DNA of 64,000 bases, from positions 19,732 through 83,731 of the forward strand of contig CAZWLA010000002.1 in NCBI GenBank assembly GCA_964633845.1. Direction: 5' to 3'. Under the pieces are notes generated by a model. That model did not search any database. It was not told the origin of the DNA and saw only the letters and a list, made by a program, of their open reading frames with translations. Below are positions 43,766 to 50,833 of the stretch, in pieces. Source of the stretch: JADHTT01 sp964633845. GTDB lineage: Bacteria; Campylobacterota; Campylobacteria; Campylobacterales; Arcobacteraceae. Both the position numbers and the translations under genes were made by a program. Numbering within the stretch: position 1 is the stretch's first letter; each line of letters opens with the position of its first letter.

Positions 43766-44892
43766 TGTCTAAATTAGAATTTAATCTTACTAGTTGTGTT
43801 AGAACAACTAGTAAGGGATCTGATTGTACTAAGTGCTTAGATATTTGTCCTGTAAAAACTATTGATTTAAGTTCACATATTCCATCATTTGTACCAAATG
43901 ATTGTGTTGATTGTGGTGGATGTGTAGGTATATGTCCAACAGAAAGCTTTTCATTATCTAGCAAAGATCATGTACAGTTCTTCTTTGAAAATCTTGAAAA
44001 GGGTGTAGAAGCATTTTCATGTAAAGAAAATGTACCATGTCTTGCTTGGTTTAGTGTAGATCATCTAATATCATATGCATTAGCATCAAAAGATAATATT
44101 ATTTTGGATTTGAGTCATTGTTCTGTATGTAATATTAAAGAGCCATTATTTGATCAGATTCAATCAAATATCAAAGAGACAAATATTATCTTAGAATCTT
44201 TAAATGTATCTCAACGACTACAAACAGTATTTGATACTGTAGTCGAAGAGACTTTGGATGACAATGAACCTTTGGATGAACCAAGTGATAGAAGATCATT
44301 TTTAAAAAAGTTCTCACTAAAAGGTGCAGTACAAGAAAATGAAAAGTTTAAGCAAGAGGTTGCAGATACTGAAGCTAAAGAATTTAAAATTGAACTTGAA
44401 GATATATCATCTATAAGAGATAAGGTAATACCATATAAGAGAAAGATTTTATGGAGTGTTCTTAAAAATCAAGATAATTTAGAACCATATAGCTATATAG
44501 AAAATGATTTATTAAGCTTTATATCTACAAAGATTATAGATGATAGCTGTACAAACTGTCAAATATGCTATAGAGTATGTCCTACTGGTGCATTAAGTAG
44601 TAACAGTAAGTTTTCACTAATTGATTTTGATCCATTGGCATGTGTAAAGTGTAATTTATGTCATGATGTATGTGAGAGTGATTCTATACACCTTCAGACA
44701 AAACTTACGACAGAAGTATTTGCAGGATCACAGAAAAAGACATTAATTAAGTTTGATACAAAAAGATGCAATGAATGTGGGAATCACTTTACATATACAG
44801 GTGCTGAACTTATTTGTCCTAGGTGTCAAACAGAAGAAGATGAGTCGTATGCATTACATCATATTTCAAGAAGTGGAGGGTTAAACTTTTAA
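43765..44892 (+). CDS. Poly-ferredoxin with internal twin-arginine motif
   Basis: 375 residues in two ferredoxin halves. N-terminal half: Cys 11/21/24/28, CVDCGGCVGICP (47-57), then a CKENVPC...HCSVC segment (86-122). C-terminal half: CTNCQICYRVCP (262-272), CVKCNLCHDVC (293-303) and a zinc-ribbon-like CNEC (335-338) ... CPRC (351-354). Between them, at 175-181, is DRRSFLK, which copies a Tat motif but has no hydrophobic region and is far from the N-terminus. NapF-like cytoplasmic ferredoxins that assist molybdoenzyme maturation are the closest idea. Coupled to torD and to the next gene. Confidence 0.8.
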   Translation: MSKLEFNLTSCVRTTSKGSDCTKCLDICPVKTIDLSSHIPSFVPNDCVDCGGCVGICPTESFSLSSKDHVQFFFENLEKGVEAFSCKENVPCLAWFSVDHLISYALASKDNIILDLSHCSVCNIKEPLFDQIQSNIKETNIILESLNVSQRLQTVFDTVVEETLDDNEPLDEPSDRRSFLKKFSLKGAVQENEKFKQEVADTEAKEFKIELEDISSIRDKVIPYKRKILWSVLKNQDNLEPYSYIENDLLSFISTKIIDDSCTNCQICYRVCPTGALSSNSKFSLIDFDPLACVKCNLCHDVCESDSIHLQTKLTTEVFAGSQKKTLIKFDTKRCNECGNHFTYTGAELICPRCQTEEDESYALHHISRSGGLNF

Positions 44893-45362
44893 TGGAACCG
44901 CATGAGATAAAACCAGATACAAAATTATGTACTATTATTGGTATTAATGCACAAATAGGTATTGCAAGAAAATATTTTGTAAAAATATTTAAACATTTTA
45001 ATATGAATATCGCGCCAATTGCTTTAAATATTAAAGATGAACATTTAACAGTGACTTTAAATGGTTTGCCAAATTCAAAAATACAATTTACATACATAGA
45101 ACCAGAACATCAAAGGGCAGCAGTAAATTTTTGTCAAGAGATTGATGGAACTACTAGAGAGCTAGGATATGTAGATATTATTGAAGTAAAAGACAATAAA
45201 GCATATGGTATTAATCTTGAGTATGAGGCAAAAGCTTTATTTCCTCAAGGATATGAATTTGATAATAATACAATGTTAATGGCAAAACTATTATTAATAG
45301 TAAAAAGATGGTATGGTTGTGAATTTACAATAGATGATATACCAATGTTAATGAATAAATAA
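44892..45362 (+). CDS. Hypothetical protein of the molybdoenzyme accessory unit, 156 residues
   Basis: Not recognised. Soluble, alpha/beta in appearance, no signal peptide or membrane helix. The N-terminal part (CTIIGINAQIGIARKYF) faintly recalls the substrate-binding half of shikimate dehydrogenases, but catalytic residues are not evident and I do not claim homology. It starts within the stop of the ferredoxin gene (TAATG), so it is strictly coupled and probably serves the same complex. Confidence 0.7.
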   Translation: MEPHEIKPDTKLCTIIGINAQIGIARKYFVKIFKHFNMNIAPIALNIKDEHLTVTLNGLPNSKIQFTYIEPEHQRAAVNFCQEIDGTTRELGYVDIIEVKDNKAYGINLEYEAKALFPQGYEFDNNTMLMAKLLLIVKRWYGCEFTIDDIPMLMNK

Positions 45363-45371
45363 GGAAGAATA

Positions 45372-45827
45372 ATGAGAGATATCGAAGATTTAAAAAAAGA
45401 TTTTGAAAATTTTAAAACAAATGGTAGCTACTGTGAAGATGGTAGTTGTAGTTCAGATGAAGAAACTAAAGAGATAGACTATCCAAACTACACAGATGCA
45501 CTATTTGCTAAAATTGTTGCACCGCATAAAAGTGGAATATATATTAGTAGATGGGATATTAAGGAGATTGCAAAAGTTGCAGGTGAGGATATGGCTATTC
45601 ATCCAAGAAAAAGGATGTTTGAACTTTTAATGAAATATGCAACTACAAAAGAGAATATGCAAAGTGTACTAAACTCTATAGAGGCTCATTTTAATGAAAA
45701 AACTGAAATATATAAAGAATTAAAAGAAGCTTTTCCTGCAAGTGCAGAGATTTTTGATGCTAAAATTGATAAAGCAAATAAGACTATCGAGTCTTTCCCA
45801 ACTATTATTAACGAATATTTTGATTAA
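45372..45827 (+). CDS. Hypothetical helical protein of the molybdoenzyme accessory unit, 151 residues
   Basis: Not recognised. Mostly helical and acidic, with a CEDGSC motif near residue 21 that could bind metal or form a disulfide, and the segment IYISRWDIKEIAKVAGEDMAIHPRKRMFELLMKY in the middle. Ribosome-binding site AAGGAAG. Last gene of the unit, 11 bases from the convergent nrdB stop. Confidence 0.7.
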   Translation: MRDIEDLKKDFENFKTNGSYCEDGSCSSDEETKEIDYPNYTDALFAKIVAPHKSGIYISRWDIKEIAKVAGEDMAIHPRKRMFELLMKYATTKENMQSVLNSIEAHFNEKTEIYKELKEAFPASAEIFDAKIDKANKTIESFPTIINEYFD

Positions 45828-45852
45828 TTGATGACTTCCTAGAAGTCATCAA
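45828..45852. repeat. Inverted repeat at the convergent nrdB end
   Basis: Perfect 10-bp arms TTGATGACTT (45828-45837) and AAGTCATCAA (45843-45852) with a 5-base centre. It includes the nrdB stop and its last codons. A hairpin on both strands could mark the 3' ends of the two convergent transcripts, but no T-run follows on either side. Confidence 0.5.
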
Positions 45853-46867
45853 AATCGATTGAACCCTTAGAATAGTTCACTACATTACCCTCAAAGAAAT
45901 TAACCCTCTGATCATTAAATGATGCATATCCATCAACCCATGGAATTGGGTGCTTAACTCCGTACTCGGGTTCATATCCAACTGCTTCTAGTCTTTGATC
46001 TCCTAAGTACTGGATATACTGAACTATAATATCATCTGTAAGCCCTAAGATTTGTCCTTGAGTAATATATTTACCCCAATCAGATTCAATCCTAACAGCA
46101 TCTCTAACCATTTGTCTTACTTCCTCTTCAAGCTCTTTTGTAAATAGCTCAGGTCTCTCTTGTTTAGTAGAAAGGATCATGTTTTGAAATAGTAAAAGGT
46201 GAGTAATCTCATCTCTTTGAATAAATCGAATCATTTGAGATGAACCTAACATTTTACCTGATTTACCAAGAGCATACATAGAGGCAAATCCAGCATAGAA
46301 GTACATACCTTCTAAAATTTGATTAGCAAACATAGCTAATACAATATTTCGATCAGTTGGTTCTTCTCCAAGCTTTGCAAATGTATCGGCAATAAATTTA
46401 TTTTTCTTTTGAAGTTCTACATCTGTCTTCCACATATCATAAATTTCATCTGTATTGTCAGAAATAGATTCAACCATAACAGCATAACTCTTAGAGTGGT
46501 TAGCTTCTTCATATGACTGTCTTGATAAAATTGCATTGATCTCAGGTGCGGTAATATATGGGTTCATATTATCCATAATATTATTTGTCTGTAAAGAATC
46601 CATGAAAATTAATTGGCTTAATACTAAATCATACATTCTTTTTTCTGGAGCTGTTAAATACTTATAGTCTTTAGTATCTCCAGTCATTTGAACTTCTTTT
46701 GGGAACCATGTATTTGCTTCCATAGTATCCCAAAGATTAGTAGCCCATACATATTTAGGTTTAGTGAAGTTTAACATCCCATCTGGATTACCACCAAATG
46801 TTCTTCTATCATTTAATGATTCCGTAGATGATGGATTATATATTAATTTTGTTTTAATTTCACTCAT
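45839..46867 (-). CDS. nrdB: Ribonucleoside-diphosphate reductase beta subunit
   Basis: Class I ribonucleotide reductase small subunit, which holds the diiron-radical cofactor. Ferritin-like helices with SYEEANHSKSYA (ExxH) near residue 115 and RFIQRDEITHLLLFQ (second ExxH) near 220. The C-terminal acidic/aromatic tail (GSIDFDDF) is the usual docking peptide for NrdA. 342 residues. It lies 16 kb from nrdA on the other strand, downstream of miaA. Ribosome-binding site AAGGT. Confidence 0.95.
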   Translation of the reverse strand: MSEIKTKLIYNPSSTESLNDRRTFGGNPDGMLNFTKPKYVWATNLWDTMEANTWFPKEVQMTGDTKDYKYLTAPEKRMYDLVLSQLIFMDSLQTNNIMDNMNPYITAPEINAILSRQSYEEANHSKSYAVMVESISDNTDEIYDMWKTDVELQKKNKFIADTFAKLGEEPTDRNIVLAMFANQILEGMYFYAGFASMYALGKSGKMLGSSQMIRFIQRDEITHLLLFQNMILSTKQERPELFTKELEEEVRQMVRDAVRIESDWGKYITQGQILGLTDDIIVQYIQYLGDQRLEAVGYEPEYGVKHPIPWVDGYASFNDQRVNFFEGNVVNYSKGSIDFDDF

Positions 46868-46892
46868 ATTTTACCTTTATATTTTAGATATT

Positions 46893-47795
46893 TTAGCTAA
46901 AAAGTTCTAAAATTTCCTTGCTTATTTTATCTAGAGGAAGTTGTATAATGTTGTTAAATTGACCGTTGTTAAATGTACGTTGTTGTTTAGCAAGCCTAGA
47001 AGTATTTAGAGCTATTTTATCTTCTAATTCTTGTTTATTAAGTTTTCCATCTAAATATTCAAGCACTTCATAAATGCCTATAGTAGCCATACAAGGGTAT
47101 TTTCGTGTATATGTTTTTTCTAAATATATAACCTCATCTATAATTCCATCATCCATCATTATTTTAGTACGTTTGGCAATCCTTTGTATTAAAATATCCC
47201 TATCCCATATAATCTCAAAGATTGGTAAGTTTGGCGATAATGCTTGCTTTGGATTTTCTTGGAAGTATTTAGTTGGTATTTGATTTGTTGTATAGTAGAT
47301 ACTTAGGGCTTTTTCAATTCTATATTTATCATTTGATTTAATATTTGCCATATATTTTGGATCTAGCTTATATATAAAACTATATGCTTCTTCTAAATTT
47401 TCTAATTGTTTTGATATAAGTTGTTTTGTATCGTTAGATACTGGTGGGACATAAGATATACCATCAACTAAAGCTTTTAAATAAAAACCAGTACCACCAA
47501 CTATAATTAAATTTTTATTATGCTTTTGTGCATACTGCTTTGCTTTTTTATAAAGATTTAAAAAGTGAGATACATCAAAAGGCTCATTTGGATATATTTC
47601 ATCTATTCCAAAATGTATAATACCCTCTTGCTCTTTTTTTGTAGGTTTTGCTGATGCTATATCAATCTCTTTGAATACTGCAAGGGAATCAAGAGAAAGA
47701 ATAATTGAATTTGTTTGTTGTGCAATATCAATTGCTAAGGCTGTTTTACCTGATGCAGTAGTCCCGATAATTGCTATCTCTTTGAAATCTTTCAT
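46893..47795 (-). CDS. miaA: tRNA dimethylallyltransferase MiaA
   Basis: Adds the dimethylallyl group to A37 of tRNAs that read UNN codons. P-loop GTTASGKTALAIDIAQ near residue 11, SLDSLAVFKEIDIASAKPT near 35, GGTGFYLKALVDG near 100 and RLAKQQRTF near the C-terminus. 300 residues, full length. Its -10 (minus-strand TACAAT, complement of 47802-47807, with an upstream TG) is 6 bases from the ATG and there is no Shine-Dalgarno, suggesting a leaderless mRNA. Confidence 0.95.
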   Translation of the reverse strand: MKDFKEIAIIGTTASGKTALAIDIAQQTNSIILSLDSLAVFKEIDIASAKPTKKEQEGIIHFGIDEIYPNEPFDVSHFLNLYKKAKQYAQKHNKNLIIVGGTGFYLKALVDGISYVPPVSNDTKQLISKQLENLEEAYSFIYKLDPKYMANIKSNDKYRIEKALSIYYTTNQIPTKYFQENPKQALSPNLPIFEIIWDRDILIQRIAKRTKIMMDDGIIDEVIYLEKTYTRKYPCMATIGIYEVLEYLDGKLNKQELEDKIALNTSRLAKQQRTFNNGQFNNIIQLPLDKISKEILELFS

Positions 47796-47801
47796 AAGCT
47801 C

Positions 47802-47825
47802 ATTGTAGCAAATATTTGGTATAAT
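47802..47825. promoter_or_regulatory. Divergent leaderless promoters of miaA and mqnP
   Basis: The 37-bp intergenic space contains an extended -10 on each strand: minus-strand TACAAT (complement of 47802-47807), 6 bases from the miaA ATG, and plus-strand TATAAT (47820-47825, with TG upstream), 7 bases from the mqnP ATG. The two promoters would overlap and compete. Confidence 0.55.
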
Positions 47826-47832
47826 CCATATA

Positions 47833-48693
47833 ATGAATAAAATAATAAAACTTTTAAATGACTTTAATGAACTAGTGATGTTTAAGCACTCTATTTTTTC
47901 ACTACCATTTATATTTATAGCTATGGTAGTAGCTGCTTCTGGTTGGTTTGGATTTGAACTTCTAATATTGGGTACTTTAGCTGCATTAACAGCTAGAAAC
48001 TTTGCAATGGGCTTTAATAGATACCTTGATCGTGATATTGATGCTCTTAATCCACGAACAATAAATAGGCCAAGTGTAGATGGAAGAGTAAGTGCTACAC
48101 AGATGTTGGTCTTTACTTTACTTAATGCACTTGGATTTATAGTAGTTGCCTATGCAGTAAATGATTTAGCATTAAAGCTTAGTGTTCCTATATTGATAAT
48201 TATAGCTAGTTATTCATACTTTAAAAGGTTTTCATACTTAGCACACTTAATTTTAGGTATATCTCTGGGACTTGCTCCAATTGCTGGGGTAGTAGCTGTA
48301 AGTGAAACAATTACACTTTGGTCACTACTTCTTGCTATTGGTGTTATGTTTTGGGTTGCGGGGTTTGATCTATTATACTCATTGCAAGATATTGAAGTTG
48401 ATAAAAAGCTTGGACTTCACTCTGTTCCTTCACAGTTTGGTGCTAAAAAAACAATGTTTTTCTCACAAATATTACATATCTTAACAGTAGTATTTTGGCT
48501 ATTGTTTATTATAGAATCAAATAGTGGGATTTTTGGATATATAGCAATAATTGTAAGTGCAATAATGCTTACATACGAGCATATTATTGTTAATAGAGAT
48601 TTTACAAAAATTGATAAGGCATTTTTTACTATAAATGGATATTTAGGTATTGTATTTTTTGTACTTATAGTTATAGATCAGCTAATAAAATAG
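47833..48693 (+). CDS. mqnP: Menaquinone biosynthesis prenyltransferase (UbiA family, MqnP-like)
   Basis: 286-residue integral membrane prenyltransferase. First Asp-rich motif NRYLDRDIDALNPRT near residue 60, second motif DLLYSLQDIEVDKKLGLHSVP near 180; about eight membrane helices. Campylobacterota make menaquinone through futalosine, where the UbiA homologue MqnP attaches the prenyl tail, so I name it mqnP. UbiA proper is the alternative but ubiquinone is not made in this group. Confidence 0.82.
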   Translation: MNKIIKLLNDFNELVMFKHSIFSLPFIFIAMVVAASGWFGFELLILGTLAALTARNFAMGFNRYLDRDIDALNPRTINRPSVDGRVSATQMLVFTLLNALGFIVVAYAVNDLALKLSVPILIIIASYSYFKRFSYLAHLILGISLGLAPIAGVVAVSETITLWSLLLAIGVMFWVAGFDLLYSLQDIEVDKKLGLHSVPSQFGAKKTMFFSQILHILTVVFWLLFIIESNSGIFGYIAIIVSAIMLTYEHIIVNRDFTKIDKAFFTINGYLGIVFFVLIVIDQLIK

Positions 48694-48702
48694 GAGAATT
48701 TA

Positions 48703-49221
48703 ATGGACTATTATACTTATATACTAGCATTTCATGTAATATCTATGATGTCGTGGATGGCAATGCTTTTTTATCTTCCAAGATTGTATGTGTATCACCA
48801 AGAGCATAGCCAAAAAAAAGAGTTTGTTGAAGTTGTAAAAATACAAGAATATAAACTATATAAATATATAGGTATTCCTGCTATGTGGGCTACTATTGTA
48901 AGTGGTGTTGCAATGTTAGCACTTAATCCTGCTATTTTTCAAAGTGGAGCTTGGATACATGCTAAGCTTACAGTAGCCGTACTTCTTATAGCTTATTCTT
49001 TTTCACTAGAATACTATAGAAAACAACTTGAAAATGATACTTGTACTAAAAGTGGTAAGTTTTTTAGAGCTTATAATGAAGTACCTACTATATTAGCTAT
49101 TTTAATAGTTACATTTGTGATTTTAAAATCTATACCTGTATGGTTTAGTATAGGTATTACAGCATTTTTTGTATTTGTAATGTATATGATTATGAATCCT
49201 CCAAAGAAAAAAGCTAAATAA
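48703..49221 (+). CDS. hemJ: Protoporphyrinogen oxidase HemJ
   Basis: 172-residue membrane protein with four or five helices, conserved His and the HemJ-like motif AMLFYLPRLYVYHQEH near residue 20, and KYIGIPAMWATIVSGVAML. HemJ carries out the penultimate step of haem synthesis where HemG and HemY are absent. Ribosome-binding site AGGAGA; the stop overlaps the start of the next gene (TAATG). Confidence 0.87.
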   Translation: MDYYTYILAFHVISMMSWMAMLFYLPRLYVYHQEHSQKKEFVEVVKIQEYKLYKYIGIPAMWATIVSGVAMLALNPAIFQSGAWIHAKLTVAVLLIAYSFSLEYYRKQLENDTCTKSGKFFRAYNEVPTILAILIVTFVILKSIPVWFSIGITAFFVFVMYMIMNPPKKKAK

Positions 49222-50627
49222 TGTTTACTAAATACTTTGTCTTAGATACAAATATAATACTTGAAGATGCGAACAATATCTTTAAGCTTAGTGATGATGG
49301 TACAAATTTAATTATATTACCAGAAACTGTCTTGGATGAAGTAGACTCTAAAAAAAGTGGATTTGATGAGATAAATTTTCAAGCAAGGCAATTTGCAAGA
49401 ATACTTGAATCAGCTATAGTAGAAGAGACAAAACTTGTAGATGGTATTAAAATTGTAGTACTTAATTCAGAAGAACCTCAAGAGGTGACAATACATATTA
49501 TCTCAAAAGAAAATTATGAAGCAAGTAGCAAAAATATAGCTATAAATATTTTTAATGACAGAAAGATACTAGAAATAGCATCATTTGCAAATTCTTATTA
49601 TGATAAAAGTATAGAATTTTTATCCCTAGATATTATGGCTAGAATTCGAGCAATATCATTAGGTCTTGATGCTGGTACACTTACAGGCACAAAATCAGAT
49701 GAATTTGATTTTACTTTTGAAAAAAGAATTGAGATTAAATTTGAAGATTTAGAAACTATTGATGGTGGATCTATTTATGATTTTGATAGTGAATATAAGC
49801 CACATAACTTTTCATATAACTTTAAAGTAAAATCTTCAGATCAAGTTTTATTAGCTACTATTGAAAATGAAAAAATTAGAATTTTAGATGAGGTGGAAGT
49901 AAGAGATCAGATAGTAACACCATTAAATAAAGAACAATTATTATTTTCACATGCATTAAATTCACCATATTTTAATGTATTGATTATTGATGCAAAAGCT
50001 GGAAGTGGTAAAACACTTTTAGCTTTAAGTGGAGCACTTAAAAAAGTTAGAAAAAAAGATTATCAAAAGATAATATATATACGAAACTCTATAGAATCTC
50101 TTGATAAAGGTGAGGATGTTGGATATCTACCTGGACTTGAAGAAAAGTTTGAAATATATAACCATCCACTTATGGATAGTTTGGATTATATTGTAAGAAC
50201 GGATCATAAAAGAAAAAAATCAAATAAGCAAAGCTTTACTCCACTAGATGAGGATGAAGCAAATTCACGAATTCAAGATATGATAACAAACTATGCAATT
50301 TCAACAATGTGGGTAGGAGAGATGAGAGGACGAACTCTATCAAATGCCTTTATCATAATAGATGAAGCTCAAAATATGTCAAATAAAACAATGCAGATGG
50401 TATTAAGTAGAATTGATAGTTCTTGTAAAGTTGTAATTCTTGGATCAAATAATCAAATAGATAATTTTTATGTAAATAAACATACAAATGCTTTAACAAC
50501 ACTGTTAAAATCAACTGCAAATAAAACTGATCTAGTGAATACTTTTGCAATTAAACTTCAAAAAGTTTTAAGAGGTCCAATTACACAATGGGCTGAAGAT
50601 CTATTTTCAAGTGAGAATGGAAAGTAG
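49221..50627 (+). CDS. PIN-PhoH family ATPase
   Basis: 468 residues in two parts. An N-terminal PIN domain (YFVLDTNIILEDANNI, ILPETVLDEVDSKKSG) with the Asp residues expected for a metal-dependent RNase, and a C-terminal PhoH ATPase domain with Walker A AKAGSGKTLLALSGAL near residue 260 and Walker B FIIIDEAQNMSNKTMQMVLSRI near 375. PIN-PhoH proteins (PhoH2 type) act as RNA helicase/ribonucleases in other bacteria. The start overlaps the hemJ stop. Confidence 0.9.
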   Translation: MFTKYFVLDTNIILEDANNIFKLSDDGTNLIILPETVLDEVDSKKSGFDEINFQARQFARILESAIVEETKLVDGIKIVVLNSEEPQEVTIHIISKENYEASSKNIAINIFNDRKILEIASFANSYYDKSIEFLSLDIMARIRAISLGLDAGTLTGTKSDEFDFTFEKRIEIKFEDLETIDGGSIYDFDSEYKPHNFSYNFKVKSSDQVLLATIENEKIRILDEVEVRDQIVTPLNKEQLLFSHALNSPYFNVLIIDAKAGSGKTLLALSGALKKVRKKDYQKIIYIRNSIESLDKGEDVGYLPGLEEKFEIYNHPLMDSLDYIVRTDHKRKKSNKQSFTPLDEDEANSRIQDMITNYAISTMWVGEMRGRTLSNAFIIIDEAQNMSNKTMQMVLSRIDSSCKVVILGSNNQIDNFYVNKHTNALTTLLKSTANKTDLVNTFAIKLQKVLRGPITQWAEDLFSSENGK

Positions 50628-50630
50628 AAT

Positions 50631-50798
50631 ATGAAGTATTTAAAGGGATATGGAAAAAGATATTTTAGTTTAGCAATTATTGCTGTATATTCTACTATTA
50701 ATAAACTGTCTACTATAGATATAAACTATCAATACCATGTTACTGCATGGGAATATCAACAACCAAAGACAGGACCTCCATTACAGCTATTTAATTAA
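50631..50798 (+). CDS. Small 55-residue ORF ahead of the TonB receptor gene
   Basis: An ATG 3 bases after the phoH-like stop opens a 55-codon frame ending in TAA at 50796-50798. The product has a basic start (MKYLKGYGKRYF), a moderately hydrophobic stretch (SLAIIAVYST) and a polar tail with TAWEYQQPKTGPPLQLF. I do not recognise it. It has no strong ribosome-binding site of its own, so expression would rely on coupling to the gene before it. It lies just before the receptor gene. Confidence 0.45.
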   Translation: MKYLKGYGKRYFSLAIIAVYSTINKLSTIDINYQYHVTAWEYQQPKTGPPLQLFN

Positions 50799-50833
50799 TC
50801 AACAAAAATAAAATTAAATAGGAAAAATAATAA

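Noticed and set aside
44892..45362. Assignment of the 156-residue protein as a truncated shikimate dehydrogenase
   Set aside because: The likeness is limited to a few residues at the N-terminus and the catalytic Lys/Asp pattern is not seen.
45828..45852. Calling the convergent inverted repeat a proven bidirectional terminator
   Set aside because: The stem is good but there is no T-run on either side, so it is listed only as a repeat.
50799..50833. A cobalamin riboswitch upstream of the BtuB-like receptor
   Set aside because: The space is far too short for a cobalamin riboswitch and no B12-box-like sequence is visible there or in the small ORF.
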